From M3007 sp031425035 (GTDB taxonomy: Bacteria > Bacteroidota > Bacteroidia > Chitinophagales > Saprospiraceae), in the NCBI GenBank assembly GCA_031425035.1, contig JANPIN010000053.1, positions 1-64,000 of the forward strand: 64,000 bases of DNA, given 5' to 3'. The number at the start of each line of letters is the position of its first letter. Positions within the stretch are counted from its first letter, which is position 1. This document shows positions 8,575 to 18,323 of the stretch, piece by piece. Position numbers and translations under genes: made by a program. The notes below the pieces were generated by a model. That model was given only the letters and a program-made list of their open reading frames with translations. It did no database searches and was not told where the DNA came from.

Positions 8575-8650
8575 CGTACAGATTTCACGTGGTTTTTTTT
8601 CGCGCAGATTTCATGTAGTTTTTTTTCGCGCAGATTTTCACAGATTTTGA
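8575..8650. repeat. Degenerate CGCAGATTT tandem repeat
   Basis: Three units of about 26 nt share the words CAGATTTCA and a T-run followed by CGCG. They sit between the ABC ATPase and permease genes. No protein is encoded. It is too short and degenerate to be a CRISPR array. Confidence 0.6.
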
Positions 8651-8745
8651 CCCGGCGTAAAGCTTAGATGAAGGCAGCTCCCAGGATTTGGCAGGTAACT
8701 CCATTTGCTTACATGGTATAAAATTTTTCTTGCGTTTCACCTGCC

Positions 8746-8791
8746 TACAAACCAACAAACCATCAAACCAAACCCTCAAACCAACAAACCC
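8746..8791. repeat. AAACCAACAAACC word tract after permease stop
   Basis: Short words CAAACC, AACAAACC and ATCAAACC are iterated right up to the permease stop codon. Read in the sense of the permease mRNA it is GGTTTG-rich. Related tracts lie after the stops at 7133, 24643 and 29413. Confidence 0.55.
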
Positions 8792-10051
8792 TCATTTCCC
8801 TCTAATCGTCACCACCGGATCAATTTTACTGGCCTTTCTGGCGGGAAATAAACCCGCTAAATAAGTAGTAATTAAAGCGAAGACGATACCGATCGTATAA
8901 TACATCGGATTATAACTTACCGGATAGGTTTTAATAGTGGGTAATGCTGCCGTATTAAAGGGAATCTGATCAATAATGGCGGATAAACTAAAGCCTAATA
9001 ATAAGCCTAGTAAACCACCCAGTAAACCGATGGTCAATGCGATGCCGAGAAATATTTTACGCACGTCACTACCCGCAAAACCGGTGGCTTTTAAAATAGC
9101 GATCGTGTCCATTTTCTCATAGATCATCATGTTGAGGATGTTATAGATCCCGAATCCGGCCACGATCAACAGGGTAATGCCGACCACATAAGAAATGAGT
9201 GAACGAATAAAACTGCCGGTCTCGAACTGGGAATTTGCAGTTTGAATATCTTCCGCATCCGTCTGAAATAACTGCGCATATTCTTTAGCAACGGTCGGCG
9301 CCTGATTAAAATCATGGAGTTTAATTTGAATATCCGTGACATAACTATTGGGCTTACCCAGTAATTTCTGCACGGTAGATAAAGACGCATAACTCTGCAC
9401 CTTATCAAATTCTGCAATACCCGACTGGAAATAACCGACCACTTTCAGGGATAAACGGTCGCCTTTGGAAGTCGTAACCTGTACCACATCGCCAATTTCG
9501 GCCAGCAGCCGGTCCGCTACGCCTTTACCCAGAATAATACTGTTACTGACACTTTTCAGGTCGAGCGACACCCCTTTAGTTACGTAGTCATTAAAGAAGA
9601 ACATGCGACTTTCCGCCAGTACGTCGATGCCGCTGACGGTACCGGTAATATCGATCGTGCCGGCATTATACAGCACGGGCGCGGTAATTTTCGGCGCCAC
9701 CCCGGACACCCGCTCATCCTTGTACAAGCTTTGAATAATCGCCGCGCTGTTATAGATTTCCAGACGGCCGCCACTGGATTTGACCGACTGAATAAAATTA
9801 TAACCGTCTCTAAATTCCGGGGAGCGGTTAACCGGTTGACTGGCGCTGGGTTTGATCTCGTTATACAGCCGGATATGCGGCGTCCGGTTCAGCACCAGTC
9901 CGTCCAGTAACTCGTTCAGTCCGTTCATAAATCCCAGCAGCGCCACGAACATCGTAATGCTGAAAGTCACCCCGATGGCCGCGACCAGTGATTGGCGCCA
10001 GCGGGCCAGTAACAGCGACTTGGCGATATCCGCAATGAGTTTTAGGTTCAT
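8792..10051 (-). CDS. ABC transporter permease, FtsX/MacB family
   Basis: The 419-residue protein has one membrane segment near residues 20-42, a large periplasmic MacB_PCD-like domain (about 45-285, including VSGVAPKITAPVLYN and ILGKGVADRLLAEIGD), and three C-terminal membrane segments of the FtsX domain, ending LAGLFPARKASKIDPVVTIRGK. FtsX/MacB permeases couple cytoplasmic ATP hydrolysis to extraction or export of molecules at the outer face. It overlaps the adaptor gene by 4 nt (ATGA), indicating translational coupling. Confidence 0.92.
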   Translation of the reverse strand: MNLKLIADIAKSLLLARWRQSLVAAIGVTFSITMFVALLGFMNGLNELLDGLVLNRTPHIRLYNEIKPSASQPVNRSPEFRDGYNFIQSVKSSGGRLEIYNSAAIIQSLYKDERVSGVAPKITAPVLYNAGTIDITGTVSGIDVLAESRMFFFNDYVTKGVSLDLKSVSNSIILGKGVADRLLAEIGDVVQVTTSKGDRLSLKVVGYFQSGIAEFDKVQSYASLSTVQKLLGKPNSYVTDIQIKLHDFNQAPTVAKEYAQLFQTDAEDIQTANSQFETGSFIRSLISYVVGITLLIVAGFGIYNILNMMIYEKMDTIAILKATGFAGSDVRKIFLGIALTIGLLGGLLGLLLGFSLSAIIDQIPFNTAALPTIKTYPVSYNPMYYTIGIVFALITTYLAGLFPARKASKIDPVVTIRGK

Positions 10052-11139
10052 TTTCCAGGTTTCAAAATAATGTCACCGGCGCTCAGACCGCTCGTAATTT
10101 CCGCTTTCTGATAGTCCCTCAGTCCCAAGACAACCTTCCGTTGTTCGCTGTTTTCCAGCATGACGGCCGAATCGCCGATGAGGTAGGCCCGCGGGATCGT
10201 CAGTGCGCCGGCTTTGGACTGAATGACGATATTCGCTTCCACCGTAAGGTTGGGGTATAGGGTCGGCGGCTGCTTCGTGAATACCGCTTCCACCAGGAAA
10301 GTGCGCGAACGTTCATTCATAATTGGGTCAATAGTCGCGACCTGCCCGGCAAAGACCTGACCTTTATAGCTGTCCATAGTGATTAAAACCTGTTGGCCGG
10401 GGCGAATACGCACTACGTCATTTTCATCAACCTGTAGTTCCACCACAAACTCCTCCGCCGCGCCGATGACCGCGATGGGGCTCTGGGAAGTAACAATTTC
10501 CCCGACTTCTTTATCCAGGCTGTACACCCGGCCGGCTGTCTGGCTGCGTACTACGTAGTCCTGGGCTATGTTCCGGCTGATGGCCAGTTGTTTTTTGGAC
10601 TGTGCAGCGGAGAACCGTAGTTGTTTCTGCAGATCTTTATAACGGCTGATGGTGGCCTGGTAGTTATTGAGGGAGCTGGTATAGGCCAGTTCGCGTTGTT
10701 CCAGGTCCATTTGCGAACCGATCTGCTGTGCCCATAAGCCGCGTTGCCGGATCAGCAAAATGGAATCGTTCATCATTTTGCTGCGGGCCGTTTCAATGCT
10801 GCTGCTCAACTCCCGCAGCCGGTCGCCCTGCATGTTGGAGGTGGCGAATTCGGCGGCGAGCTGGGCGTTTTCCGCATTCAGGCGGGAGGTTTCATTTTCC
10901 ACCACGAATAAGGGATCGCCTTTTTTGACCAGGTCGCCTTCTTTAACCAGTATTTCCCGGATCAAACCACCGACGGTAGCAAAAACCTGGTACTGGTTCC
11001 GGCTTTTAATAAAGCCGGACGCATACACGGATTCAGAAATATTTTCCGTTCTGACCTGCGTCTTTTCCGGCTGTTTTTTGCAGGAAATAATCCCGGATAA
11101 GGCCAGCAGCAGCAGCAAATTCATTTTCAAGTAAGTCAC
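10048..11139 (-). CDS. HlyD/RND-type periplasmic adaptor lipoprotein
   Basis: The 363-residue protein has a lipoprotein signal (LLLLALSGIISC, Cys 20), a biotinyl-lipoyl half motif VGGLIREILVKEGDLVKKGDPLF, a long coiled-coil hairpin (about 75-170), the second lipoyl half AGRVYSLDKEVGEIV, and a beta-barrel domain with VRIRPGQQVLITMD. This is the adaptor of a MacAB-like exporter. It is the first gene of the exporter set and lies 11 nt after the coiled-coil gene's stop, so the two may be one operon. Confidence 0.9.
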   Translation of the reverse strand: MTYLKMNLLLLLALSGIISCKKQPEKTQVRTENISESVYASGFIKSRNQYQVFATVGGLIREILVKEGDLVKKGDPLFVVENETSRLNAENAQLAAEFATSNMQGDRLRELSSSIETARSKMMNDSILLIRQRGLWAQQIGSQMDLEQRELAYTSSLNNYQATISRYKDLQKQLRFSAAQSKKQLAISRNIAQDYVVRSQTAGRVYSLDKEVGEIVTSQSPIAVIGAAEEFVVELQVDENDVVRIRPGQQVLITMDSYKGQVFAGQVATIDPIMNERSRTFLVEAVFTKQPPTLYPNLTVEANIVIQSKAGALTIPRAYLIGDSAVMLENSEQRKVVLGLRDYQKAEITSGLSAGDIILKPGK

Positions 11140-11150
11140 AAAATTCAGGT

Positions 11151-12194
11151 TTAGCTTAACCGGAAACTAGCTACACCAAGCAAGCCTCTTTCCGAGTAGA
11201 CGGATACAATGTAAGTACCTTTTTTCAGGCGATCTTCCAGTTTATAAGTCAGTATTACGCGCTGATTATCAATCACATTTTTCAGCTGCGTAGCCTGGGA
11301 CACGATGGCCACCTCGCCTTTTTCCGTACGAATGGTTGTGTGGGTGGGATTTGGGGAGGTTATGGGCAGCCCCTGGTCGTTGGTAATGACCAGGTACAGC
11401 TGCTGATTGCCCTGGTAAATAGCGGGCACGTCGTTGAGCTCAAAAATGACTTTGAGCTCGCGGGTTCGCCTGGCACGCACCGTCAGTTTATCATTTCGCC
11501 GGGCTAATTCAAGCCGGAAAGCACTGGCTTTATACTGTGCGGAAAGCGTTTTACGTAGCTGATTTTCTAACTGCCGGCCCAGTTCGCTCACCTGCTCCGA
11601 TAAGGCGGTGGCGGTGGTGTTGAGCTGGGCGTTTTCCGCGTGCAAAACCGCATTGTCCTTATCCATGACCGCGATAATCGTTTCATAACGTGCGTTCAGG
11701 CTTTGCAGCCGCTGCACCTGGGCGCGCAGGGATTTTTCTTCCTGGACATTTTCCTTTTTAATCTGCTGAATCATAGACTCTTTCTCGGCCACAATATTGG
11801 TGGCGGAGGCCAGTTGCGTAGCAAGCGTGTCTTTTTCCAGCTGTAGATCGGTGAAAGCCAGTTCCAGTTGATTCAGGTGACTCTCCAGATTGGTTTTTAC
11901 CTGTATCAGGGAGTCCATCAGCACGACATGGCGGCGCTGGTCAGCCTGCTGCACGTTATTCAGGTGGGTCCATACGCCGGAACCAATGAGCAGCAGCAGA
12001 CCGATGATAACCAGTAAGGCGATGTTTTCCGCGGTCAGCCTACGCTGTTTAACGGGTGGAGGCAGCATGGGTTCCGCCAGCGGATCAGCGGGATGTAAAT
12101 GGGCGATTTCTGAATGCCGGTTTGCGTCCGCATGCGGCAGGTTCAGTTCGAAATGGGGGTCCGGATCTGGATGGTTGGAAAAAGGATCTAACAT
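11151..12194 (-). CDS. Single-pass membrane protein with long coiled coil
   Basis: From the ATG at 12194 the product is 347 residues; the frame is open to 12242 but the added residues look non-coding. An acidic, His/Pro-rich N-terminal tail (about 60 residues) is followed by basic residues and one membrane segment (ENIALLVIIGLLLLIGSGVW), then a coiled coil of about 130 residues, then a beta-rich C-terminal domain (KVIFELNDVPAIYQGNQQLY, ending LLGVASFRLS). This architecture recurs in Bacteroidota as conserved proteins of unknown function. I cannot assign a role; the topology predicts a periplasmic coiled coil and domain. Confidence 0.65.
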   Translation of the reverse strand: MLDPFSNHPDPDPHFELNLPHADANRHSEIAHLHPADPLAEPMLPPPVKQRRLTAENIALLVIIGLLLLIGSGVWTHLNNVQQADQRRHVVLMDSLIQVKTNLESHLNQLELAFTDLQLEKDTLATQLASATNIVAEKESMIQQIKKENVQEEKSLRAQVQRLQSLNARYETIIAVMDKDNAVLHAENAQLNTTATALSEQVSELGRQLENQLRKTLSAQYKASAFRLELARRNDKLTVRARRTRELKVIFELNDVPAIYQGNQQLYLVITNDQGLPITSPNPTHTTIRTEKGEVAIVSQATQLKNVIDNQRVILTYKLEDRLKKGTYIVSVYSERGLLGVASFRLS

Positions 12195-12276
12195 AGGTTG
12201 GCAGAATTTTGCGGCAATTTGCGCATATCTGCAACCCGGCATAGATGACGATCAGCAGGTTAGGGGATGATCGAGA

Positions 12277-13260
12277 TCACACCGTAATCTGATTGCGTAA
12301 AACGCCGGCGGCAAAACTATCAATGTTCGCCATCGTGGTCAGGGCAATTTCAGAAAGGGCTTCTTCGGTGAAATAGGCCTGATGGGCGGTAATGAGTACA
12401 TTAGGGAAAGCCATCAGTTGCAGGATCAGCTCGTCCTGGATGATGGTATCGGAAAGATCCTGGGCAAAAAGGTGTTCTTCCTGTTCATACACATCCAGTC
12501 CCAGATAACCGAGTTTGCCCGAACGCAGGGCCGCGATCACGGCGGCGGAATCGATCAGGGCGCCGCGACCGGTGTTGATGAGCATGGCGCCGGTCTTCAT
12601 GGTTTGCAGACTATCGGCATTGATCAAATGACGGGTCGCCGTGGTGAGCGGACAATGCAGGGAAACAATATCGGCGATGGCCAGCAAATCCGGCAAACTA
12701 CTGTACTGCACCCCTTTAGAGACCAGTTCTTCATTCTCCTGCACGTCGTAAGCACAGACTTTACAACCAAAACCCAGCATAACAGCGGCAAAAACCGCCC
12801 CGATTTTGCCGGTCCCAACCACGCCGATCGTTTTACCAAACAGGTCGAAACCCGTCAGTCGATCCAGGGAAAAATTACCTTCCCTGACCCGATTATAGGC
12901 TTTATGCGTTTTGCGGTTGAGGGTAAGAATAAGGGCCACGGCATGCTCGGCAATGGCATGCGGCGAGTAAGCGGGTACGCGGACCACGGGAATATCATGC
13001 AGTTTGGCGGCTGCCAGATCCACATTATTAAAGCCGGCACAGCGAAGTGCAATTAACTTAACCCTCTCTTCCGACATTGCCCGAATGGTTTCGGCGTTGG
13101 CCTGGTCGTTGACAAATAAACAAACGACCTCGCTGCCGGCCGATAAACTGACCGACTGTTCATTTAACCGGGTATCAATATAGCGAAGGGTATGTTGGGT
13201 ATTTATACGATTAAAATATGTTTCATCGTAAGATTTAGCGGAGTAAAAAGTAATGGTCAT
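12277..13260 (-). CDS. ldhA: D-lactate dehydrogenase (2-hydroxyacid family)
   Basis: The 327-residue enzyme interconverts pyruvate and D-lactate with NAD. It shows the Rossmann motif GVVGTGKIGAVFAAVMLGFG, the catalytic Arg in CAGFNNVDL/LRCAG context, the TGRGALID segment, YLGLDVYEQEEHLF, and the catalytic His in LITAHQAYFTEEAL, all typical of the LdhA branch. The start at 13260 gives MTITFYSAKSYDETYF, the standard N-terminus; the open frame to 13287 is not needed. A fermentative enzyme here fits the nearby ackA/phosphoketolase and FNR-like sites, although I see no convincing FNR box directly upstream. Confidence 0.93.
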   Translation of the reverse strand: MTITFYSAKSYDETYFNRINTQHTLRYIDTRLNEQSVSLSAGSEVVCLFVNDQANAETIRAMSEERVKLIALRCAGFNNVDLAAAKLHDIPVVRVPAYSPHAIAEHAVALILTLNRKTHKAYNRVREGNFSLDRLTGFDLFGKTIGVVGTGKIGAVFAAVMLGFGCKVCAYDVQENEELVSKGVQYSSLPDLLAIADIVSLHCPLTTATRHLINADSLQTMKTGAMLINTGRGALIDSAAVIAALRSGKLGYLGLDVYEQEEHLFAQDLSDTIIQDELILQLMAFPNVLITAHQAYFTEEALSEIALTTMANIDSFAAGVLRNQITV

Positions 13261-13368
13261 TTTCCAGTTGTTTGTCACGCGGTCCATAATGGCCCGGCAA
13301 ATTCATCGCCTCCGGGTAGTTTTGCCGGAGCCAGTAACCCTAAAAATGAGGGTCAGCATGGATCGTCT

Positions 13369-13797
13369 TTAACCCAAATACCACTCCGTACGGGCATCGC
13401 GGTACTCTTGCGGTTGCAGGCCCTGCAATGTAATGTCTTTTGTCTTGGTGGCGCTGGCATTTTGTTCGCGCAGACTGAGATCGTCGGTGCAGGTCGTTTC
13501 CGTCCAGTCGTCGCCATTTTTACACAGTACCTGCACGTGCAGGCCAAATTCCTGCTCGAACAACTCTTGTAGTTCCAGGGTAGTCATTTCAGCATAAATG
13601 TTCACCTCCGCGGTATGGGGATTATTTTCCAACCGTTCCAGGGAAATATTCTGCTCCGTAATGAGGTATTTAACCGGGCTGAACTGGTAAATACCATGCG
13701 GTTTTGTAAAAAACGAAAGCGACAGTTTGGGGAAAAGACCATTGAAAGTCTGTTGCAAATCAGCAATGGTCATGCGTGGTGTGATTTGAATTTTCAT
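13369..13797 (-). CDS. Conserved small cytoplasmic protein, unknown function
   Basis: From the ATG at 13797 the product is 142 residues beginning MKIQITPRMTIADLQQTFN. It contains TLELQELFEQEFGLHVQVLCKNG followed by TETTCTDDLSLREQNA. Proteins of this pattern occur widely in Bacteroidota next to metabolic or stress genes; no function is known to me. The two halves look like small alpha/beta (ubiquitin-like) folds, which is a guess from the spacing. It lies upstream of ldhA on the same strand. Confidence 0.6.
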   Translation of the reverse strand: MKIQITPRMTIADLQQTFNGLFPKLSLSFFTKPHGIYQFSPVKYLITEQNISLERLENNPHTAEVNIYAEMTTLELQELFEQEFGLHVQVLCKNGDDWTETTCTDDLSLREQNASATKTKDITLQGLQPQEYRDARTEWYLG

Positions 13798-13939
13798 GGC
13801 TGGCGTATTTTTTACAAAATTGGCGCAGAAAAGGACCTGGCGCAATGACCTTTCTCATCTTTTGTTATGACGAGCATTTTAAATGCGTAGTCCGCTTAAT
13901 GCGAACGAACGGGACGTGGCACTAGTATGTGGTCTACGC

Positions 13940-15532
13940 TCATTCCTTTTCCAGATTGAGTACGGTCGGAAAACCCGAAGTCCGCAGCCGCAGGAAGTAA
14001 CTGCCCGGGTGTAAATGGCTGAAATCCTGGCTTTCCAATTGATCGCCCGCGTAGATTTTTTGACCTAATACATTGATCAACTCGACCTGCACGTTCGCCA
14101 ATCCAGGTGTAAGTCGCAGTTGATGATGGAAGGGGTTGGGATAGGCTTGCAGTCCGGTTTGGCCGCTGCCTATTTCCGCCAGGCCGACGGCGGGGTTACA
14201 GATCAAACCACCGACTAAATTGGTCATTTCCGTACATAAATACAGATAATTACTAAGTTCCTCACTGTTTAAACTGCCATTTAATAAATTAATCGTTTCC
14301 CCCGGATCGATGGATAAATGATAAAATTCCGCGTGGCCGTCATCGAAACGCAGCAGTTTATAATCCTGATTACGCATGGTTTTACCATCATCTTCATCCG
14401 GCATCAGTTTAAATATTTCGGTAAAAGACCAGGGCCGTATGGCTGTATTTTGATTCAATAAAATGGGTAACAGGCTCTTGCTATCTACCGGTTTATCTGC
14501 CGGGATTTGGCTGGGCCAGTTATTATAGCCGTATAATTCTAAAATGGTCGCGAATAAGTCGGTGGTATTGACCAGCGCCGTACTCACCCGCCCCGGATCA
14601 ACTATAGAAGGCCCGGCAATTATAAAAGGCACGTGTACGCCGTATTGATAAATCGTGCCTTTCGCGCGGTCCGTATTCGCAATTTGTGCGGTCTGTATCG
14701 TATTGCCATTGTCGCCAATGAAAATTATGTCCGTACTATCCAGCTGGTTATGCACTGCCAGGGAATCAAAAAGCCGGCCGATCTCGTGGTCCAGCGCCTG
14801 GAGCGACGCCTTGAAATACGCCTTCGGGTTCATCATGATGTCTTGCTGGGTACCGCTTAAACCAGTGTAGGTATGCAGGTCTGCCGGCGGCAGGTGATAA
14901 GGCGCATGCGGCGCATTATAGGCCAACCATAGGAAAAACGGCTGGTTCTGCTGGGCTTTTATCCAGTTAATGGCATCATTCGTGGTCTCGGTCGTGGCAT
15001 AGGTGGTCGACACACTGCTTACGCCGTTCGTTACCTTCGTCCAGTTAAAGTAACTCGTCAGTTGTCCGATAAAATTACCGGCAAAATAGTCGTAACCCAT
15101 GACGTTCGGGTTATTCAAATTAGATACCGGCATCGGCTGTTGTAAATGCCATTTACCAATATTCGCTTTCGCTATACCATTGGGTTTATATAAATTTAAT
15201 AAACGCGGAATCGTCATTTCTGCGGTGTTGAGGGTACCGGAACCACCTGTACCGCCCACAATGCCGCCCACGCCGGTCCGGAAACTATACTGCCCGGTCA
15301 GCATACCTGCACGTGTGGCCGAACAAACCGGGTTGGACATGGCATTGGTAAAACGCACGCCCTTATGCAGTAATTTCCGGATGTTGGGCACATCCACCGT
15401 ATCCTGGTGGTCTTCGTAAAAACCGAAATAGTCGGGGCTTAAATCATCGGCAATGATCAGCACGACGTTATGCTGGGCCTGAACCGTAAACGCCAGACTA
15501 AAAACCAGGAATAATAGAATAGTTGAACGCAT
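13940..15532 (-). CDS. Secreted sulfatase with T9SS sorting domain
   Basis: The 530-residue protein has a signal peptide (cleavage after VQAQ), the metal-binding start NVVLIIADDLSPDYFGFY, and the activation site NPVCSATRAGMLTGQY, a CxAxR variant of the sulfatase CxPxR motif with Cys available for formylglycine formation. Later family residues include GKWHLQ and FIGDNGNT. The last 80 residues (LQAYPNPFHHQLRLTP to the end) form a type IX secretion sorting domain, so it is exported to the surface or medium. The natural substrate, perhaps a sulfated glycan, is not shown by the sequence. Confidence 0.88.
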   Translation of the reverse strand: MRSTILLFLVFSLAFTVQAQHNVVLIIADDLSPDYFGFYEDHQDTVDVPNIRKLLHKGVRFTNAMSNPVCSATRAGMLTGQYSFRTGVGGIVGGTGGSGTLNTAEMTIPRLLNLYKPNGIAKANIGKWHLQQPMPVSNLNNPNVMGYDYFAGNFIGQLTSYFNWTKVTNGVSSVSTTYATTETTNDAINWIKAQQNQPFFLWLAYNAPHAPYHLPPADLHTYTGLSGTQQDIMMNPKAYFKASLQALDHEIGRLFDSLAVHNQLDSTDIIFIGDNGNTIQTAQIANTDRAKGTIYQYGVHVPFIIAGPSIVDPGRVSTALVNTTDLFATILELYGYNNWPSQIPADKPVDSKSLLPILLNQNTAIRPWSFTEIFKLMPDEDDGKTMRNQDYKLLRFDDGHAEFYHLSIDPGETINLLNGSLNSEELSNYLYLCTEMTNLVGGLICNPAVGLAEIGSGQTGLQAYPNPFHHQLRLTPGLANVQVELINVLGQKIYAGDQLESQDFSHLHPGSYFLRLRTSGFPTVLNLEKE

Positions 15533-15567
15533 GGTTATTTTCTAAAGCTGTGTTTATGGTTGATCCT

Positions 15568-16929
15568 CTAACGGTTAATGACCACTTTGAATGTTTTGAG
15601 GGAACGGCCGTCCTTAACGGTCAGGAAATAGGTCCCATCGTATAGCGTAGTGGTTTCCAGGTGGCATATGGTGCTGCCCTGATAGAAATCTTTGCGGATC
15701 ACCACGCGGCCGCTCATATCTGTTAGTTCCACCTGTAAAGACTGCTCCAGCATGGTTTTCGCCTGAATAATGATCAAATCGGCGGCCGGATTCGGGAACA
15801 CCTGGATATTTGCCTGCTCCACACTGCCCGGATGCTGAACCGACGTGGTGCTGTTATAAACCGTGGTCGGCTCATTCACGCTGTTGACTTTCACCACGCT
15901 TTTCACTCCATAAAAAGTGGGTCCGACTACGTAGGGATAGGCCGAGTTCCAGCCGGCATCGACGGTAGCGAAATAGCAGTAAATGCCATTGGGATACTCC
16001 GGCGTGACGCAAACGCGACCGTTATGCTCATCCAGATAGTCCGGCGTAGCAGCCGAGGTCGGATTGTACTGGTAGTCCTCGCGGTACATACCCAGGGGGA
16101 AGTTCGGGCCGACCGGCGGACCATCAGTTACGTCGGTACCATTCGCATACGTCGTTCTGACGGTGATGTTACGCAGCGTATAACTCGATTTCATGCGGGT
16201 AATGCCACCGGTACCGTCCGCATTTTTATAACCATAAGCGCCGTAAATCGGAAAACCATCGTAAGCAAATCCCAGCAGCGGCGAGTGTTTGGTCGAATCG
16301 ATCACGTACAGACCATCGGCCAGGTATACGTCGCAGACGTTGGAGATCACGTTTAAATCCAGGTTGAAAGCGCTCGGATTCTGGTGGTGGTGATAATTTC
16401 CCATGGCCGGGTGGCCCTTGGCGCAGTCAAATCCGCCGCGCTCCGCCACCACGGCATCACGGTTCCAGACGCCGTTGCCCATACCGCCACTGGGTCCGCC
16501 CTGGTTGGTGCCCGTATTAATATTGAAGGAAACGCCGTCCCGGTAATCGAACAGGGCCACGCCGTTGATGAACACCCCAATATTGCCGCCCGTCGTGTTG
16601 GTGGGCGTACCGGTATTCGCAACCGGATTGCGCGTGATTTTATACAGATTGTTCTGGTTGGTGCCCTGCGAAGGATTACCGTCCAGAAAAGGGCCGATAA
16701 TGTAGGACGGAATGCCCGTCGAATTGACGTAGACAAAATCGGACGAGTACTGCACCTTTTGCACGTTGGCCAGATAGGTATCGTTGATGGGCGTCGGGTT
16801 GCCATTGACGTAGTGGCGCCCGGTAATACCCGTCGTGTTTTGTAACCAGGCAGTGATCACGGGGTTTAATTGCGCAAAAACGCCGGTCGTGGTCAGCAGC
16901 AGGCAGCAGGCGAGGAGGATGTTTTTCAT
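15568..16929 (-). CDS. Secreted YHYH-domain protein with T9SS sorting domain
   Basis: The product has a signal peptide (MKNILLACCLLLTTTGVFAQ), a central YHYH domain with GNYHHHQNPSAF, LLGFAYDGFPIYGAYGY and MYREDYQYN, and a C-terminal T9SS domain (VFPNPAADLIIIQAK to FKVVINR). The YHYH family is named for its histidine-rich motif and has no firmly established activity. It is preceded by rhlE in the divergent orientation and followed by the T9SS sulfatase on the same strand, 35 nt away, so the two may be co-transcribed. A start at 16938 is also possible. Confidence 0.85.
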   Translation of the reverse strand: MKNILLACCLLLTTTGVFAQLNPVITAWLQNTTGITGRHYVNGNPTPINDTYLANVQKVQYSSDFVYVNSTGIPSYIIGPFLDGNPSQGTNQNNLYKITRNPVANTGTPTNTTGGNIGVFINGVALFDYRDGVSFNINTGTNQGGPSGGMGNGVWNRDAVVAERGGFDCAKGHPAMGNYHHHQNPSAFNLDLNVISNVCDVYLADGLYVIDSTKHSPLLGFAYDGFPIYGAYGYKNADGTGGITRMKSSYTLRNITVRTTYANGTDVTDGPPVGPNFPLGMYREDYQYNPTSAATPDYLDEHNGRVCVTPEYPNGIYCYFATVDAGWNSAYPYVVGPTFYGVKSVVKVNSVNEPTTVYNSTTSVQHPGSVEQANIQVFPNPAADLIIIQAKTMLEQSLQVELTDMSGRVVIRKDFYQGSTICHLETTTLYDGTYFLTVKDGRSLKTFKVVINR

Positions 16930-17110
16930 GGATGACATTTTGAATTACAGTTTTAGCAGCTTAAAAAGGCCGGCAAAATGGGCAAATACGCGGTAAAATG
17001 CGTGTGGCTGATTAGACGACAAAAGCTTAAAAATCCTGCGGGCAGTTGTAAAAATTACCGGCGCACTTGCGAAATGGAGCCCGTACTGCCCGCGCAGCCG
17101 CTGGAAAGCC

Positions 17111-17118
17111 TACCTTTG
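17111..17118 (+). promoter_or_regulatory. Bacteroidota -7 box (TACCTTTG) of the helicase gene
   Basis: TACCTTTG ends 29 nt before the ATG at 17148. It supports that start over the upstream alternatives in the open frame. Confidence 0.5.
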
Positions 17119-17147
17119 CCGCCCGTTATTACAACCACATCGCCTCT

Positions 17148-18290
17148 ATGTCTTTTACCGAACTGGGTTTATCCCCGTCCCTGCTTTCCACCATTACCCA
17201 AGCTGACTACACCACGCCATATCCCATCCAGAAAATGGCTATTCCGGCCATCCTGGCGGGAAAAGACGTGCTGGGGATTGCGCAAACCGGTTCGGGAAAA
17301 ACGGCGGGTTTCGTACTGCCCATTTTGCAGCAGTTTCAACAAAAACCGGCGGCCAAAAATCGCTACATCAAAGCCCTGGTCCTGGTACCCACCCGCGAGT
17401 TGGCCGGACAGGTAGGCGGGGTTTTTAAACAGTTCAGCGCCGGTTTAGAACGGCCGGTAAAAATTCTGACGGTCTTCGGCGGGGTCAGTATTAACCCGCA
17501 GATGAAGCAAATGCAGGGCGTGGAAGTGCTGATCGCCACCCCCGGCCGCCTGCTGGATCTGCTGGCAAACAATGCCTTATACTTATCCGAAGTGGATATT
17601 TTAGTGCTGGATGAAGCCGATAAAATGCTGAACCTGGGTTTCCGCGAAGAAATGACTCGCATTCTGTCTCTGTTGCCAAAGAAGCGCCAGAACCTGCTGT
17701 TTTCAGCAACGCTGGGTAAGGACATCAACACAATCACCGAAATGATCCTGCATAACCCGGTCAAGATCGAGATCGGCGAGGAAGCCGAAAATCTGGACCT
17801 GATCAAACAGACCGGCTACCGGGTCAGCGACGAGCGCAAAGGCCCCTTGCTGCGCTATTTGATCCGCGAACAACAACTGCGGCAGGTGCTGGTTTTCACC
17901 TCATCCATCCACAAAGCGGATAGTGTGGTGCATAAACTCAAACAAAACGGCCTGAGCGCTTTAGCCCTGCACGGAGAAAAAAGCCAGGGTGCGCGGACCG
18001 ATGCTTTGCGGTATTTGAAAACCGGCGAAGTGAATATTGTGGTAGCCACGGATCTGGCCTCGCGGGGCATCGATATTCCGGCTTTGCCCACGGTGATCAA
18101 CTACGAACTACCCCGTTCGCCCAAAGATTTCATCCATCGTATCGGGCGCACGGGCCGCGCCGGCGTTAATGGAGAAGCCATTTCCTTCGTTACACCGGAC
18201 GACGAAGAGCATTTCCGGGTGATCCAAAAGAAAATGGGCCGCTGGGTCGATATGGTGGAAACGGCGGGCTTTAACCTGCATGGGTATTAG
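17148..18290 (+). CDS. rhlE: DEAD-box RNA helicase, RhlE-like
   Basis: The 380-residue protein begins MSFTELGLSPSLL and carries the full motif set: Q motif YPIQKMAIP, motif I AQTGSGKT, Ia PTRELAGQ, II DEAD, III SAT, IV region VLVFTSS, V ATDLASRGIDIP, and VI HRIGRTGRAG. It stops shortly after the RecA2 core without the basic C-terminal tail often seen in RhlE. DEAD-box proteins unwind short RNA duplexes in ribosome assembly and RNA decay. The start is set by the -7 box 30 nt upstream. Confidence 0.93.
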   Translation: MSFTELGLSPSLLSTITQADYTTPYPIQKMAIPAILAGKDVLGIAQTGSGKTAGFVLPILQQFQQKPAAKNRYIKALVLVPTRELAGQVGGVFKQFSAGLERPVKILTVFGGVSINPQMKQMQGVEVLIATPGRLLDLLANNALYLSEVDILVLDEADKMLNLGFREEMTRILSLLPKKRQNLLFSATLGKDINTITEMILHNPVKIEIGEEAENLDLIKQTGYRVSDERKGPLLRYLIREQQLRQVLVFTSSIHKADSVVHKLKQNGLSALALHGEKSQGARTDALRYLKTGEVNIVVATDLASRGIDIPALPTVINYELPRSPKDFIHRIGRTGRAGVNGEAISFVTPDDEEHFRVIQKKMGRWVDMVETAGFNLHGY

Positions 18291-18323
18291 AGTTGTTGCG
18301 GTGGGAGCGCCGGAGCCATTCTA

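Noticed and set aside
8575..8650. CRISPR-like repeat
   Set aside because: Units are degenerate, back to back without spacers, and no cas genes are near.
12267..12280. FNR-like site ATGAT-CGAG-ATCAC at the ldhA stop
   Set aside because: Two mismatches, no -7 box at a suitable distance, and it overlaps the end of a coding region.
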